Origin: Panulirus ornatus
Lineage: Eukaryota > Arthropoda > Malacostraca > Decapoda > Palinuridae
Assembly (NCBI RefSeq): GCF_036320965.1
Contig: NC_092269.1
Coordinates: 33,935,843 to 33,999,842 of the forward strand
DNA length: 64,000 bases
Direction: 5' to 3'
In this document: positions 56,655 through 64,000 of the stretch, one piece after another
Layout of the letters: every line of letters starts with the position of its first letter
Position numbering within the stretch: position 1 is the stretch's first letter
Notes under the pieces: generated by a model
The model's input: the letters and a program-made list of their open reading frames with translations, nothing else
The model's database searches: none
Told to the model about the DNA's origin: nothing
Program-made: the position numbers and the translations under genes

Positions 56655-57095
56655 TATCCCACCGTGACCTGACCTTTGATGGGTCGGGTCAAAGGTTACG
56701 TCATCATACACCAAGGGTCGTAACACCGTTTGGCTCAGGGTTTAACCGGCGTCGTGCTGAAGAGTCCTGTTCATAGGTCGTACCGTCGCGTTCAAGGGTC
56801 GTACCGTCGTGCTTAAGGGTCGTACCGTCGTGCTCAAGGGCCGTACCGTCGTGCTCAAGGGTCGTACCGTCGTGCTCAAGGGTCGCACCGTCGTGGTCAA
56901 GGGTCGTACCGTCGTGCTCAAGGGTCGTACCGTCGTGCTCAAGGGTCACACCGTCGTGCTCAAGGGTCGTACCGTCGTGTTCAAGGGTCGTACCGTCGTG
57001 CTCAAGGGTCACACCGTCGTGCTCAAGGGTCGTACCGTCGTGCTCAAGGGCCGTACCGTCGTGCTCAAGGGGTCGTACCGTCGTGTTCAATAAGA
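56655..57095 (-). repeat. GTACGACCC-family array (locus 7) with TGACC/GGTCA module
   Basis: CGTGACCTGACCTTTGATGG, then GTCGGGTCAAAGGTTACG and CCAAGGGTCGTAACACC precede about 16 copies of GGTCGTACCGTCGTGCTCAA plus G. An ATG-initiated minus-strand frame beginning in unique sequence at 57,348 (MTDARSELPAGRS) runs through the whole array to 56,704. I consider it chance plus repeat, since no other locus shares its unique N-terminal part. Confidence 0.94.
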
Positions 57096-57449
57096 CCTCC
57101 ACATCTCTCTGACACCAACTTGCCAACAGTTGCCCGCACGCCACCGGTAAAAGAGAACCACTGACAACACTGGTACTGGCTGACACTGGTGCCAGCAGCA
57201 CCTCCTTCCCCCCGACGCCACATTTCAGGGAGGGTGAAACGGACGGGTCGAGGTGACGACCCTCCTCCTCTTCCTCCTCCTCCTCCTCCCGCCTCTGGCC
57301 GGAGACGATGGAGCGCCCCGCTGGAAGTTCACTCCGAGCGTCGGTCATTTGACGGGTTTTGCATTGATCCTTGACTGACTCGGAAGGTGATTAGATATTC
57401 ATGGAGCAGCGAGGCCTGCCCACCGATAACTTGTTTCCCCACCCCACAC

Positions 57450-57452
<3 letters not shown>

Positions 57453-57493
<41 letters not shown>

Positions 57494-57534
57494 CTCCTCC
57501 TCCTCCTCCTCCTCCTCCTCCTCCTCCTCCTCCT
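57453..57534. repeat. (AC)n-(CTC)n compound tract
   Basis: (AC)n to 57,490 joins (CTC)n to 57,534. Confidence 0.95.
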
Positions 57535-57631
57535 CAACACACAACAGCAGCAGCACACACACACACACCCTTCCCCTTACCATCACCCAACACCTCCCAC
57601 AAGCCAATGAATTCGAGCGGGACATCCACTT

Positions 57632-57672
57632 CGTGAGAGAGAGAGAGAGAGAGAGAGAGTGGTGAGTTGAGT

Positions 57673-57754
<82 letters not shown>

Positions 57755-57795
57755 CCTCCCTCCCTCCCTCCCTCCCTCCCTCCCTCCCTCCCTCT
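57632..57795. repeat. (GA)n, (TC)n and (CCCT)n tracts
   Basis: (GA)n at about 57,634-57,659 and (TC)n at about 57,673-57,750 are complementary, with only a 13-bp spacer. (CCCT)n follows to about 57,792. Confidence 0.95.
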
Positions 57796-58009
57796 CCCCT
57801 CAGTCCCTCTGGCGGCGATGCGCGTCCCCTGGGGGTTCGTCTTGCAAGCTTGTCCTGGCGTCGACGCGTCCTTGCGTTGATGGGGCAGGGGCGCCGGCCA
57901 CCTCCGCCCCTCGGGGCTCCATGTCATCATCATACGTCGCACACTTTTGTTCGCCGGAGATTTTCACCCGTTGGAGGTCGTGTCTTTCCTTTTGTCTTTA
58001 ATGTCGCAG

Positions 58010-58123
58010 TTGGCCTTTGTGGTGGGGGAATGTATGACTCCAACCAGATTACTCCAGGGCCGAACGCCACGCCCGCGACTTCGAGGTATTCTAGCGCCTC
58101 AAGGGACGCCATCGAGGGTGAAG
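58010..58123 (+). CDS. Best candidate coding exon, product unknown (phase 1-1)
   Basis: A 114-bp segment lies between a strong acceptor (CTTTCCTTTTGTCTTTAATG with TCGCAG|) and a strong donor (GGTGAAG|GTGAGG). It is open in the frame giving GLCGGGMYDSNQITPG, then PNATPATSRYSSASRDAIEG. Both ends are in phase 1, so it could be skipped without a frameshift. The composition (Ser/Thr/Pro-rich, non-repetitive) is typical of a linker exon in a cytoplasmic or cytoskeletal protein; that is inference. I cannot assign a family, and no partner exon was recognised in the flanks, so the introns would extend outside or into the repeat arrays. It remains a prediction, but it is the only place in the window where acceptor, donor and a plausible peptide coincide cleanly. 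Confidence 0.4.
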
Positions 58124-58595
58124 GTGAGGCTTGTGAAGGACGACGTACGTACACCGGCGATGACACGAGTCCAGTCGGACTTCCACGGGTCTGGTCCCTC
58201 AAAGGGGCGCTCCCCCTTCCCATGCGCAGCAGATCCGTTCAGTTACCCCGCGCGTGTTGGACCTTGCCACTCGCGGACGATAACAAATGAACGGTGAAGT
58301 CGTCTCGTATGTGTGTATTTGTTTTCTTAATCCAACGACGTAAAAGCATTCTGTTCCGGTCCTCGATCGCGAAGAAGGAGCCACGAGGATTGTGAAACGG
58401 CGACGGGGGCCGGGCCGGCCCATTGGTGTCCTCACCCTCCTCCTCCCTCACCTGTTTTGTGAGCAGTGGCGAGCAGAAACGCCCAGGTTCAGTGCGGTAA
58501 GAAGTTGGAAGGTGAGCAGAATCATTGAGGTATAAGAGCCTGCCAACTGTCAGTGTGGGCTAAGGAGTCGCGCATGATATAAGTCGTGAGGAATA
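58124..58595. other. Unique spacer downstream of the candidate exon
   Basis: Non-repetitive. The same frame stays open to about 58,290 beyond the donor, so a longer terminal exon cannot be excluded. I recognise nothing else. Confidence 0.4.
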
Positions 58596-58596
58596 G

Positions 58597-58927
58597 CCCA
58601 CAGATTGTTTGATATGATTAAATAGGCGCGAATAATAGCCCACAGATCGGTTGATATGATTAAATAGGCGCGAATAATAGCCCACAGATCGGTTGATATG
58701 ATTAAATAGGCGCGAATAATAGCCCACAGATCGGTTGATATGATTAAATAGGCGCGAATAATAGCCCACAGATCGGTTGATATGATTAAATAGGCGCGAA
58801 TAATAGCTCACAGATCGGTTGATATGATTAAATAGGCGCGAATAATAGCCCACAGATCGGTTGATATGATTAAATAGGCGCGAATAATAGCCCACAGATC
58901 GGTTGATATGATTAAATAGGCGCGAAT
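58597..58927 (+). repeat. 42-bp minisatellite, eight near-identical copies
   Basis: The unit is GAATAATAGCCCACAGATCG, then GTTGATATGATTAAATAGGC and GC. Only one or two substitutions distinguish internal copies; the first copy differs more (GATTGTTTG). Confidence 0.97.
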
Positions 58928-58929
58928 GA

Positions 58930-59395
58930 TACAAGTCATGAAGTTGAAATATATATATATTTCTTTATCGTGTTCTTAGACGTATGTATAGTACTGTTCT
59001 CAACGACTCTGATTGGTAGGTCATTTCCGTTATGTTAACCATCCTATTCAGGGGGGGAAAGAAAAGGGTACTTTACCTCATTGGATGTATAACATTCGCC
59101 CACGGGTTCGTATCCACTGGGACGAGGGCAATCCAACGGATCAAAAGTTCTTATCCTATGTGATCCAGATTTTGGAATCCCTCCGATGATATTTTAAAGG
59201 CCAGAACTACGACATGGTAGGGGGGTCGTGGAGTGTGGAGAATCCACTTCGTGGGGTTCAAAGGAAAAAAAAAAGGGGGGGAGGCCATCTGGCTCTTCTT
59301 TTCGCTGACTTACACTGCTTTCGTACGGTGTAAGAAGATAGTAACGTACCCTAGTACTTCTTTCGTACATTTTCCGGACATTAACGTACCAGACT

Positions 59396-59398
<3 letters not shown>
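58930..59398. other. Unique spacer
   Basis: Non-repetitive, A-run near 59,263-59,272. CTAACGTACC-type words (GTAACGTACC, TTAACGTACC) recur at 59,341, 59,382, 59,717 and 59,795 around the dispersed repeat and form a weak scattered repeat. Confidence 0.45.

Positions 59399-59464
<66 letters not shown>
59399..59464. repeat. (AT)n at the 3' end of the minus-strand dispersed repeat
   Basis: Perfect (AT)n of about 66 bp, abutting the next feature. Confidence 0.95.
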
Positions 59465-59467
<3 letters not shown>

Positions 59468-59695
59468 TAAAGGCAGACAGTGTGAATTGTGTGCATGGGT
59501 ATATATGTATGTGTCCGTGTGTGTATATATATGTGTACATTGAGATGTATAGGTATGTATATTTGAGTGTGTGGACGTGTATGTATATACATGTGTATGG
59601 GGATGGGTTGGGCCATTTCTTTCGTCTGTTTCCTTGCGCTCCCTCGCAAACGCGGGAGACAGCGACAAAGCAAAATAAATAGATAGATATATATA
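59465..59695 (-). mobile_element. Dispersed repeat with GCGAGGGAGCGCAAGGAAAC head
   Basis: On the minus strand it starts TTTGTCGCTGTCTCCCGCG, continues GCGAGGGAGCGCAAGGAAAC and AAATGGCCCAACCCATCC, passes through a TATACATACACGTCC-type A/T-rich body and ends GTCTGCCTTTATTC before (AT)n. I associate this sequence class with abundant lobster repeats. The head aligns with the heads of the elements at 12,236 and 54,038 (TTCG.C.TTTCCC...GCGAGGTAGCG), whereas the bodies differ. No coding capacity. Confidence 0.75.
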
Positions 59696-60140
59696 TTCGT
59701 ACCCTGAAAGGATTTCAACGTACCAGAATATTGTATTCTTACTTTGGAAGACTATTAACGTACGGGACACATGCTTTCGTACATTTAGGGGCATTAACGT
59801 ACCCGCCTCCTGTCCTCCCACACTGGAGATATATCTATTCAAATCCGACCTTCGGTTGATTTTCTTACCCAAGAGAGAGAGAGATTGAGAAATTTGATAT
59901 TAGATTTTTTTTGGGTGGGGTGTGTGTGTTGGAATGGCTTGGCGAGCGGTACAATCAACAGGTGGACCAGAGAGACGAGAGGGCGTAGTAAAAGGGGGAA
60001 GAAGCCAAGTGAGGAAGCAGACGCTGATTTGACCCAAGACGAATTTGTATTTGAGATTTTGATGGAAGTAGAAGTGTGTAGGTAGAGTTGTAGATGGGGG
60101 TAGATTAGTTGCTAAATGATGTCATTAATGTACATGCTAC

Positions 60141-60145
<5 letters not shown>

Positions 60146-60216
<71 letters not shown>
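60146..60216. repeat. (TA)n tail of the tRNA-like SINE
   Basis: Perfect (TA)n of about 71 bp directly at the 3' end of the following minus-strand element. Confidence 0.95.
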
Positions 60217-60218
<2 letters not shown>

Positions 60219-60310
60219 TAATACTCTCCAACAGCAAGGATTCGAACCCAGGACCTTTTGCGTGGCTTATGTATATGCAAAGTGGGCTATCGTATTTTCC
60301 TGTCCATACG
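60217..60310 (-). mobile_element. tRNA-derived SINE fragment
   Basis: On the minus strand TAGCCCACTTTG (60,289-60,278) fits a pol III A-box with one extra base. GGTTCGAATCC (60,248-60,238) is a perfect B-box, at normal tRNA spacing. CTTGCTGTTGGAGAG then leads into the (AT)n tail. The stems are too mismatched for a functional tRNA. The sequence upstream to about 60,430 may belong to the element or be flank. Confidence 0.6.
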
Positions 60311-60579
60311 ATCGTAACGATAAGCCAGTCTTTGAGTGATTTTACGTCTGTTCCGTGCTGGGCTCCTGTTTACGACGCGCTTGTGAATACGACAGCCTTG
60401 CCTTCCGACCTCGCCCTCGCAAAGCTGTGAGGGGATTGCGTTACGTGGTGTGTGTGTGTGTGTGTTGTTAGAGGGGGGACCTTCGTGCGAGTTTTTCCCT
60501 ATAGTTACCTTGGGCGGTATTGGCGGGTTTAATGGACCGTGTATGCCCTTGTTTTTCGGAACCCCTCGTGTAAGAAATC

Positions 60580-60692
60580 CAGATTATATTCGGATTATTT
60601 TTGATTATATTCGGATTATTTTTGATTATATTCGGATTATTTTTGATTATATTCGGATTATTTTTGATGATATTCGGATTATTTTTGATTAC
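60580..60692 (+). repeat. 21-bp minisatellite GATTATATTCGGATTATTTT, six copies
   Basis: Near-identical units; one carries GATGATATTCGG. Frame-neutral period gives an Ile/Phe/Gly-rich open frame without meaning. Confidence 0.96.
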
Positions 60693-60769
60693 ATTTTCTA
60701 ATGTTCGCCGTCGTGATCTTTGGGAGGTTAGCGGGTCGTGCGACGCTGGCCTGGCGTTTATTATTGTAA

Positions 60770-60835
60770 GTCTGTGTGTGTGTGTGTGTCTGTGTGTGTG
60801 TGTGTGTGTGTGTCTTTTTGTGTCATTGTATGTGT

Positions 60836-60886
<51 letters not shown>

Positions 60887-61022
60887 TGTGTGTCTGTGTC
60901 TTACTGACGATTATTGTTGTAAGTCTGTGTGTGTGTGTCTCTGTCTGTGTCTTTGTGTCTCTGTGTGTGTGTGTGTGTCTGTCTGTGTCTTTGTGTCTGT
61001 GTGTGTGTGTGTGTGTGTCTTA
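60770..61022. repeat. Interrupted (GT)n, duplicated block
   Basis: (GT)n with CT and TTT interruptions. TTATTGTAAGTCTGTG recurs at about 60,762 and 60,912, showing a block duplication of about 150 bp within the tract. Confidence 0.92.
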
Positions 61023-61114
61023 CTGCACTCATGTCTTTGTGATGTTGGACGAAATCATCAGTCACACCTGATTGCACCTCGAATCACAGTGCCAGGGTTG
61101 GAATCCCCCGGGGC

Positions 61115-61278
61115 GTCGTATTGCCCACGTAACGCGTTACATAGAGCCTCCGTCGTGCGTCGTATTTCCCACGTAACACAAACCCTCCGTCGTGCGTCGT
61201 ATCTCCCTCGTAACGCGTTACATAGAGCCTCCGTCGTGCGTCGTATTTCCCACGTAACGCGTTACGTAAAGCCCGTGT
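61115..61278 (+). repeat. 40-46 bp repeat GTCGTATTTCCCACGTAACG, four copies
   Basis: The unit combines CCTCCGTCGTGCGTCGTATT, TCCCACGTAACGCGTTAC and ATAGAG. ACGCGT is palindromic. Confidence 0.9.
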
Positions 61279-61367
61279 CGTAAGCTGGGGGATCATGTTT
61301 AGCTTTTCCCATAATACTCTGGTGACATTCATCGAGTATGGAAAGTCGGCTCAGGAATATGAAACTG

Positions 61368-62030
61368 TGAGTATAGCTGTATAGCTGTGTTCCTTGATGA
61401 AAGCTTTACTGCCGTATAGCTGTGTTCCTTAATGATAGCTTTACTGCCGTATAGCTGTGTTCCTTGATGATAGCTTTACTGCCGTATAGCTGTGTTCCTT
61501 GATGATAGCTTTACTGCCGTATACCTGTGTTCCTTAATGATAGCTTTACTGCTGTATAGCTGTGTTCTTTGATGATAGCTTTACTGGTGTATAGCTGTGC
61601 ACCTTGATGATAGCTTTACTGCCGTATAGCTGTGTTCCTTGATGATAGCTTTACTGCTGTATAGCTGTGTTCTTTGATGATAGCTTTGCTGACGTATAGC
61701 TGTGTTCCTTGATGATGGCTTTACTGCCGTATAGCTGTGTTCCTTGATGATAGCTTTACTCCCGTATAGCTGTGTTCCTTGATGATAGCTTTACTGCCGT
61801 ATAGCTGTGTTCCTTGATGATAGCTTTACTGCCGTATAGCTGTGTTCCTTGATGATAGCTTTCCTTCCGTATAGCTGTAGTCCTTGATGATAGCTTTACT
61901 GCCGTATAGTTGTGTTCCTTAATTGTAGCTTTACTGCCGTATAGCTGTGTTCCTTGATGATAGCTTTACTGCCGTATAGCTGTGTTCCTTGATGATAGCT
62001 TTACTGACGTATAGCTGTGTTCGATGAGTG
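61368..62030 (+). repeat. 35-bp minisatellite TATAGCTGTGTTCCTTGATG, about 18 copies
   Basis: The unit is GCCGTATAGCTGTGTTCCTT, then GATGATAGCTTTACT. Copies vary at single positions (GCTG, GACG, CCCG; TTCTTTG). Decayed TAGCTTT words continue to about 62,195. Confidence 0.96.
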
Positions 62031-62200
62031 TGCTGTAGCTTTTTGCTCCTTGATAGCTTTATACCCGTGACTATAGCTTTTGTACTTAGCTTTTATCTTG
62101 ATTATAGTTATTTGCCTTGAATATTATAGCTTTACAGCATGATTACTTTGTTTATTTTAGCTTTTTCCTTCTGAGTTCATATGATTAAGCTTTGGGACTT
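62031..62200. other. Decayed TAGCTTT spacer
   Basis: Repeated TATAGCTTT and TTAGCTTT words without a fixed period link two arrays. Confidence 0.6.
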
Positions 62201-62204
62201 GTTG

Positions 62205-62600
62205 GAGTACGATAACTTTACCGTTGTAGTACGATAACTTTACCGTTGGAGTACGATAACTTTACCGTTGGAGTACGATAACTTTACCGTTGGAGTGCGA
62301 TAACTTTACCATTGGAGTACGAAAACTTTACCGTTGGAGTACGATAACTTTACCGTTGGAGTACGATAACTTTACCTTTGGAGTACGATAACTTTACCAT
62401 TGGAGTACGAAAACTTTACCGTTGGAGTACGATAATTTTACCGTTGGAGTACGAGAACTTTACCGTTGGTGTACGATAACTTTATCGTTGGAGTATGATA
62501 ACTTTACCGTTGGTGTACGATAACTTTACCGTTGGAGTACGAAAACTATACCGTTGGAGTACGATAACTTTACCGCTGGAGTACGATAACTCTTACTTTT
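62205..62600 (+). repeat. 22-bp minisatellite GTTGGAGTACGATAACTTTA, about 18 copies
   Basis: The unit ends CC. The variants GAAAAC, GAGAAC, GTGCGA and GGTGTACG are scattered. TACGATAACTTT-like words persist to about 62,880, so the ancestral array was larger. Confidence 0.96.
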
Positions 62601-62884
62601 GGAGTCCTGTCGCTTTTCTTCATCTTGGAGTACGATCATTTTAACACACTGAGCTTAATGATTCAGTCTCCCGTGTTAGTATGACAGTTTTACCCTTCCA
62701 GTATGATAACTTCCCCCCCCCCCCCCCTCTTAGTATGATAGCTGTCACCCTTTGGGGCACGATAACTTTCCCCCTTCCATCCGTATGTCATTTCCCTACA
62801 CGTCGTACGACCACTTTTACCCTGAAGTACAACGACTTTTCCTCCGTACGTACGACAGTTTCGAACGCCTCTTCAGTATGATCA

Positions 62885-63250
62885 CTTTAACTTACCTGTA
62901 ATGGTTGTGTTTTCTATGAGCGATCCGGTTAAGAGAATGTTTGACTTATTGGCTGTAAGAAATTGGTTTATTGGTGGTCTGGACTTGGTTGGGTTAATAG
63001 AACACTTGATTTATTGGTTGTTAAAAGCTGTGATTTGACTACGGGCGTTGAGCGATACAGGCGGCATGAGACGATCCGCAGTGGGAAAAATGTATTTATA
63101 TATTTTGTTCCCCCTCCTTTGTTTTTTTTTTTTTTTTTTTTTTTTGCGAAATCCTCTTTTAAGGTTAATGGAACCAGAAGCGCAGGTGATCCGAGGTTCA
63201 AAGGATTCAATTAACTCCCCAACTAACGGCTGGTAAGGATGTTAATGTGG
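62885..63250. other. Unique spacer with T26 run
   Basis: Weak repetition of TTATTGG words near 62,946-63,020 and a T-run at 63,119-63,145. No gene. Confidence 0.5.
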
Positions 63251-63254
63251 CAGT

Positions 63255-63410
63255 AAAGTTAACTCGCAACAGGTAAACTCCTGTGGCCCGTGCATCGCTG
63301 CAGGTAAACTCCTGTGGCCCGCGCATCGCAGTAGGTAAACTCCTGTGGCCCGCGCATCGCAGCAGGTAAACTCCTGTGGCGAACTCGTGTGGCGCCCGCG
63401 CATCGCACTC
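63255..63410 (+). repeat. 30-32 bp repeat AGGTAAACTCCTGTGGCCCG, four copies
   Basis: The unit ends CGCATCGCAGC. The last copy is altered (GGCGAACTCGTGTGGC). Confidence 0.92.
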
Positions 63411-63957
63411 TCTGTGATTTGATTTCCCGTGAGGTTTCAGGACGGCGTACATGAGCTGGTACTCACACGGATCGGACTACCACTGTGAGTTGGAAGATCT
63501 TTTCTCCCAGGGGAGTTGACGGCGATGTAGCGCCGGCCAGGTTGTGATGGCTGCTGCGTCTGATGCAGAGGAAGGAGGGTGTTCATTCGTCTTCTGAGCA
63601 GGCTAGAGGAGGCCTGCTTCAGGAGCCAGACGCCCTAGAGGTACTGTATGAGAGAGAGAGAGAGAGAGTGGACGCCACGCCTCCCTTCCCTTCCTTCCTT
63701 CCTCCCGATGACGCCTCCCTCTCTCACGATGGTGTGTGGCTTGCGGAACTCTCCTTCTGTTGCAGAGGAGGGAGGGAAAGTTTGTGTGTGTGTGTGTGGA
63801 GGGGAGTTGGAGGGTGTGATGGATGGTGAGGGAGAGGAAGTGTTTTTTTTTTTTTTATCTAAGGTGGGAGGGGCAGAAGGGTGTGGTGTCGGGCGGGTGT
63901 ATTGTGTGGTTGGGGAGCGTGGATGGAAACTGGTTCATTGTAACTGTGTGTGTTGGT
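63411..63957. other. Unique spacer with short tracts
   Basis: (GA)n lies at 63,650-63,668, (GT)n at 63,783-63,800 and a T-run at 63,842-63,856. No gene recognised. Confidence 0.5.
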
Positions 63958-63959
63958 GT

Positions 63960-64000
<41 letters not shown>
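63958..64000. repeat. (GT)n microsatellite, runs off the window
   Basis: (GT)n continues to the last base, so its length is unknown. Confidence 0.95.

Noticed and set aside
56704..57348. 214-codon ATG-initiated minus-strand frame
   Set aside because: Over half is the 21-bp array. The unique N-terminal part shows no family and is not shared with other loci of the same array.

Overview
The window looks like nuclear DNA of a decapod crustacean. The reasons are the extreme density of di- and trinucleotide microsatellites and short minisatellites, a Penelope-like retroelement remnant, and a dispersed repeat whose head (agcgaggtagcg followed by a lobster-type acaga stretch) I associate with lobster and spiny-lobster genomes. 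The order-level guess is moderately secure; the lobster suggestion is recollection and weak. Nothing here looks prokaryotic, and I see no complete protein-coding gene, rRNA, functional tRNA or CRISPR array.

Layout. 1-6 kb: back-to-back minisatellites (24, 45, 42/46, 25 and 55 bp units) with long GT, GTA, AT and TC tracts. 6-20 kb: moderately unique sequence broken by a 27-bp array (8.0-8.4 kb), 48-50 bp arrays, the first copy of a dispersed element (12.24-12.46 kb), arrays of the GTACGACCC family and an A/T-rich stretch at 18.6-19.9 kb. 20-35 kb: 32-bp and 25-bp arrays, an array carrying AP-1-like TGAGTCA sites, the frameshifted GIY-YIG end of a Penelope-like element (27.6-27.9 kb), many (GA)n/(TC)n tracts, a 48-bp array with GTAAGT in every unit and an alternating CA/CG block. 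35-45 kb: an array of about 33 TAATTA palindromes, a segmental duplication whose first copy is degraded, a G-rich degraded region, then an uninterrupted 2.2-kb (ATT)n tract abutting a 21/25-bp higher-order minisatellite. 45-57 kb: nearly continuous arrays (21, 33, 32, 33, 30, 30, 29, 33 and 21 bp units) and a 177-bp tandem dimer. 57-64 kb: the best candidate coding exon (58,010-58,123), a 42-bp homogeneous array, a minus-strand dispersed repeat, a tRNA-like SINE fragment, and 35-bp and 22-bp arrays.

What ties it together. By eye, about half or more of the window is tandem repeat. The long open frames are almost all repeats whose period is a multiple of three and should not be read as proteins. 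Three recurrences stand out: a roughly 21-bp GTACGACCC...GCACGAC unit at seven places in both orientations, several of them beside a TGACC/GGTCA inverted repeat; arrays that multiply one transcription-factor-like core (TAATTA, TGAGTCA, ATTGG); and a motif centred on AGACCATCRGGTC at five places. Four short segments have exon-like splice signals and open frames. They are the only hints that the window may lie inside or near genes, and none is proven.
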